Below are positions 5,076 to 5,117 of a stretch of 5,117 nt of DNA, piece by piece. A model generated the notes under the pieces. It did not search any database and was not told the DNA's origin. It saw only the letters and a list, made by a program, of their open reading frames with translations. Origin of the DNA: Chthoniobacterales bacterium (GTDB lineage: Bacteria > Verrucomicrobiota > Verrucomicrobiia > Chthoniobacterales > UBA10450); assembly GCA_013695925.1 (NCBI GenBank), contig JACCZO010000392.1, positions 1 to 5,117 of the forward strand, read 5' to 3'. The number at the start of each line of letters is the position of its first letter. The first letter of the stretch is position 1. The position numbers and the translations under genes are program-made.

Positions 5076-5117
5076 GGCGCAAGCGCCGGATGTTGTAGCC
5101 GGGGCGGTGACCCCGGC
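5076..5117. repeat. Two small hairpins upstream of aspS, at the window edge
   Basis: GGCGC-AA-GCGCC occupies 5076-5087. GCCGGGG (5098-5104) and CCCCGGC (5111-5117) form a second perfect 7-bp stem around CGGTGA, cut by the window end and possibly longer. They lie 36-77 bp before the aspS start on its coding strand. They may be intergenic repeat units, the 3' structure of the neighbouring gene, or part of the aspS leader. No aspS promoter was recognised in 5041-5117. Confidence 0.45.

Noticed and set aside
1..5117. CRISPR array, tRNA or rRNA gene, or intact insertion sequence
   Set aside because: No regularly spaced repeats, no cloverleaf-type sequence and no transposase were recognised on reading both strands.

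Overview
The window looks like a bacterial chromosome segment with fairly high GC, probably from a soil-type Verrucomicrobiota relative. That assignment is an inference from the style of the AspRS and Dus proteins and of the small toxin-antitoxin genes; it cannot be proven from sequence alone. Two housekeeping translation genes frame the window: a full-length tRNA-dihydrouridine synthase (dus, + strand, left) and a full-length aspartyl-tRNA synthetase (aspS, - strand, right). The ~2.1 kb between them is accessory DNA containing toxin-antitoxin genes and gene debris.

Left to right: (1) positions 1-102 hold at most the edge of a neighbouring gene and a short hairpin just before the dus start. 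(2) dus, 103-1155. (3) A 382-bp gene-free stretch, 1156-1537, with several inverted repeats, the best a perfect 14-bp-arm palindrome at 1382-1410; its last bases carry a promoter/operator. (4) A complete VapBC-type pair, 1538-2133: a ribbon-helix-helix antitoxin overlapping a PIN-domain toxin. (5) Five bases after the toxin stop, a 96-bp fragment of a second, diverged dus gene (2139-2234). (6) A perfect 21-bp palindrome, a Shine-Dalgarno sequence and a short Phd/YefM antitoxin gene (2299-2466, 55 aa) that lacks its toxin-binding C-terminus and has no toxin beside it. (7) Convergent with it and overlapping by 4 bp, a CPBP-family intramembrane protease gene on the - strand (2463-3252), broken by a one-base frameshift in a run of eight G. 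(8) aspS, 3265-5040, directly upstream of the CPBP gene on the same strand. (9) A short upstream region of aspS with two small hairpins at the window edge.

Dus and AspRS both act on tRNA (uridine reduction and aspartylation). AspRS carries His31 and Gly83, residues associated with the non-discriminating form that also charges tRNA-Asn. VapC-type PIN toxins are RNases. Both antitoxin genes have perfect 21-bp palindromes immediately upstream, the expected layout for autoregulated toxin-antitoxin operons. I do not see a clearly new multi-gene system. The most notable part is the mosaic between dus and aspS: a toxin-antitoxin pair abutting a diverged dus remnant, then an orphan antitoxin cut off at the 3' end of a damaged protease gene.
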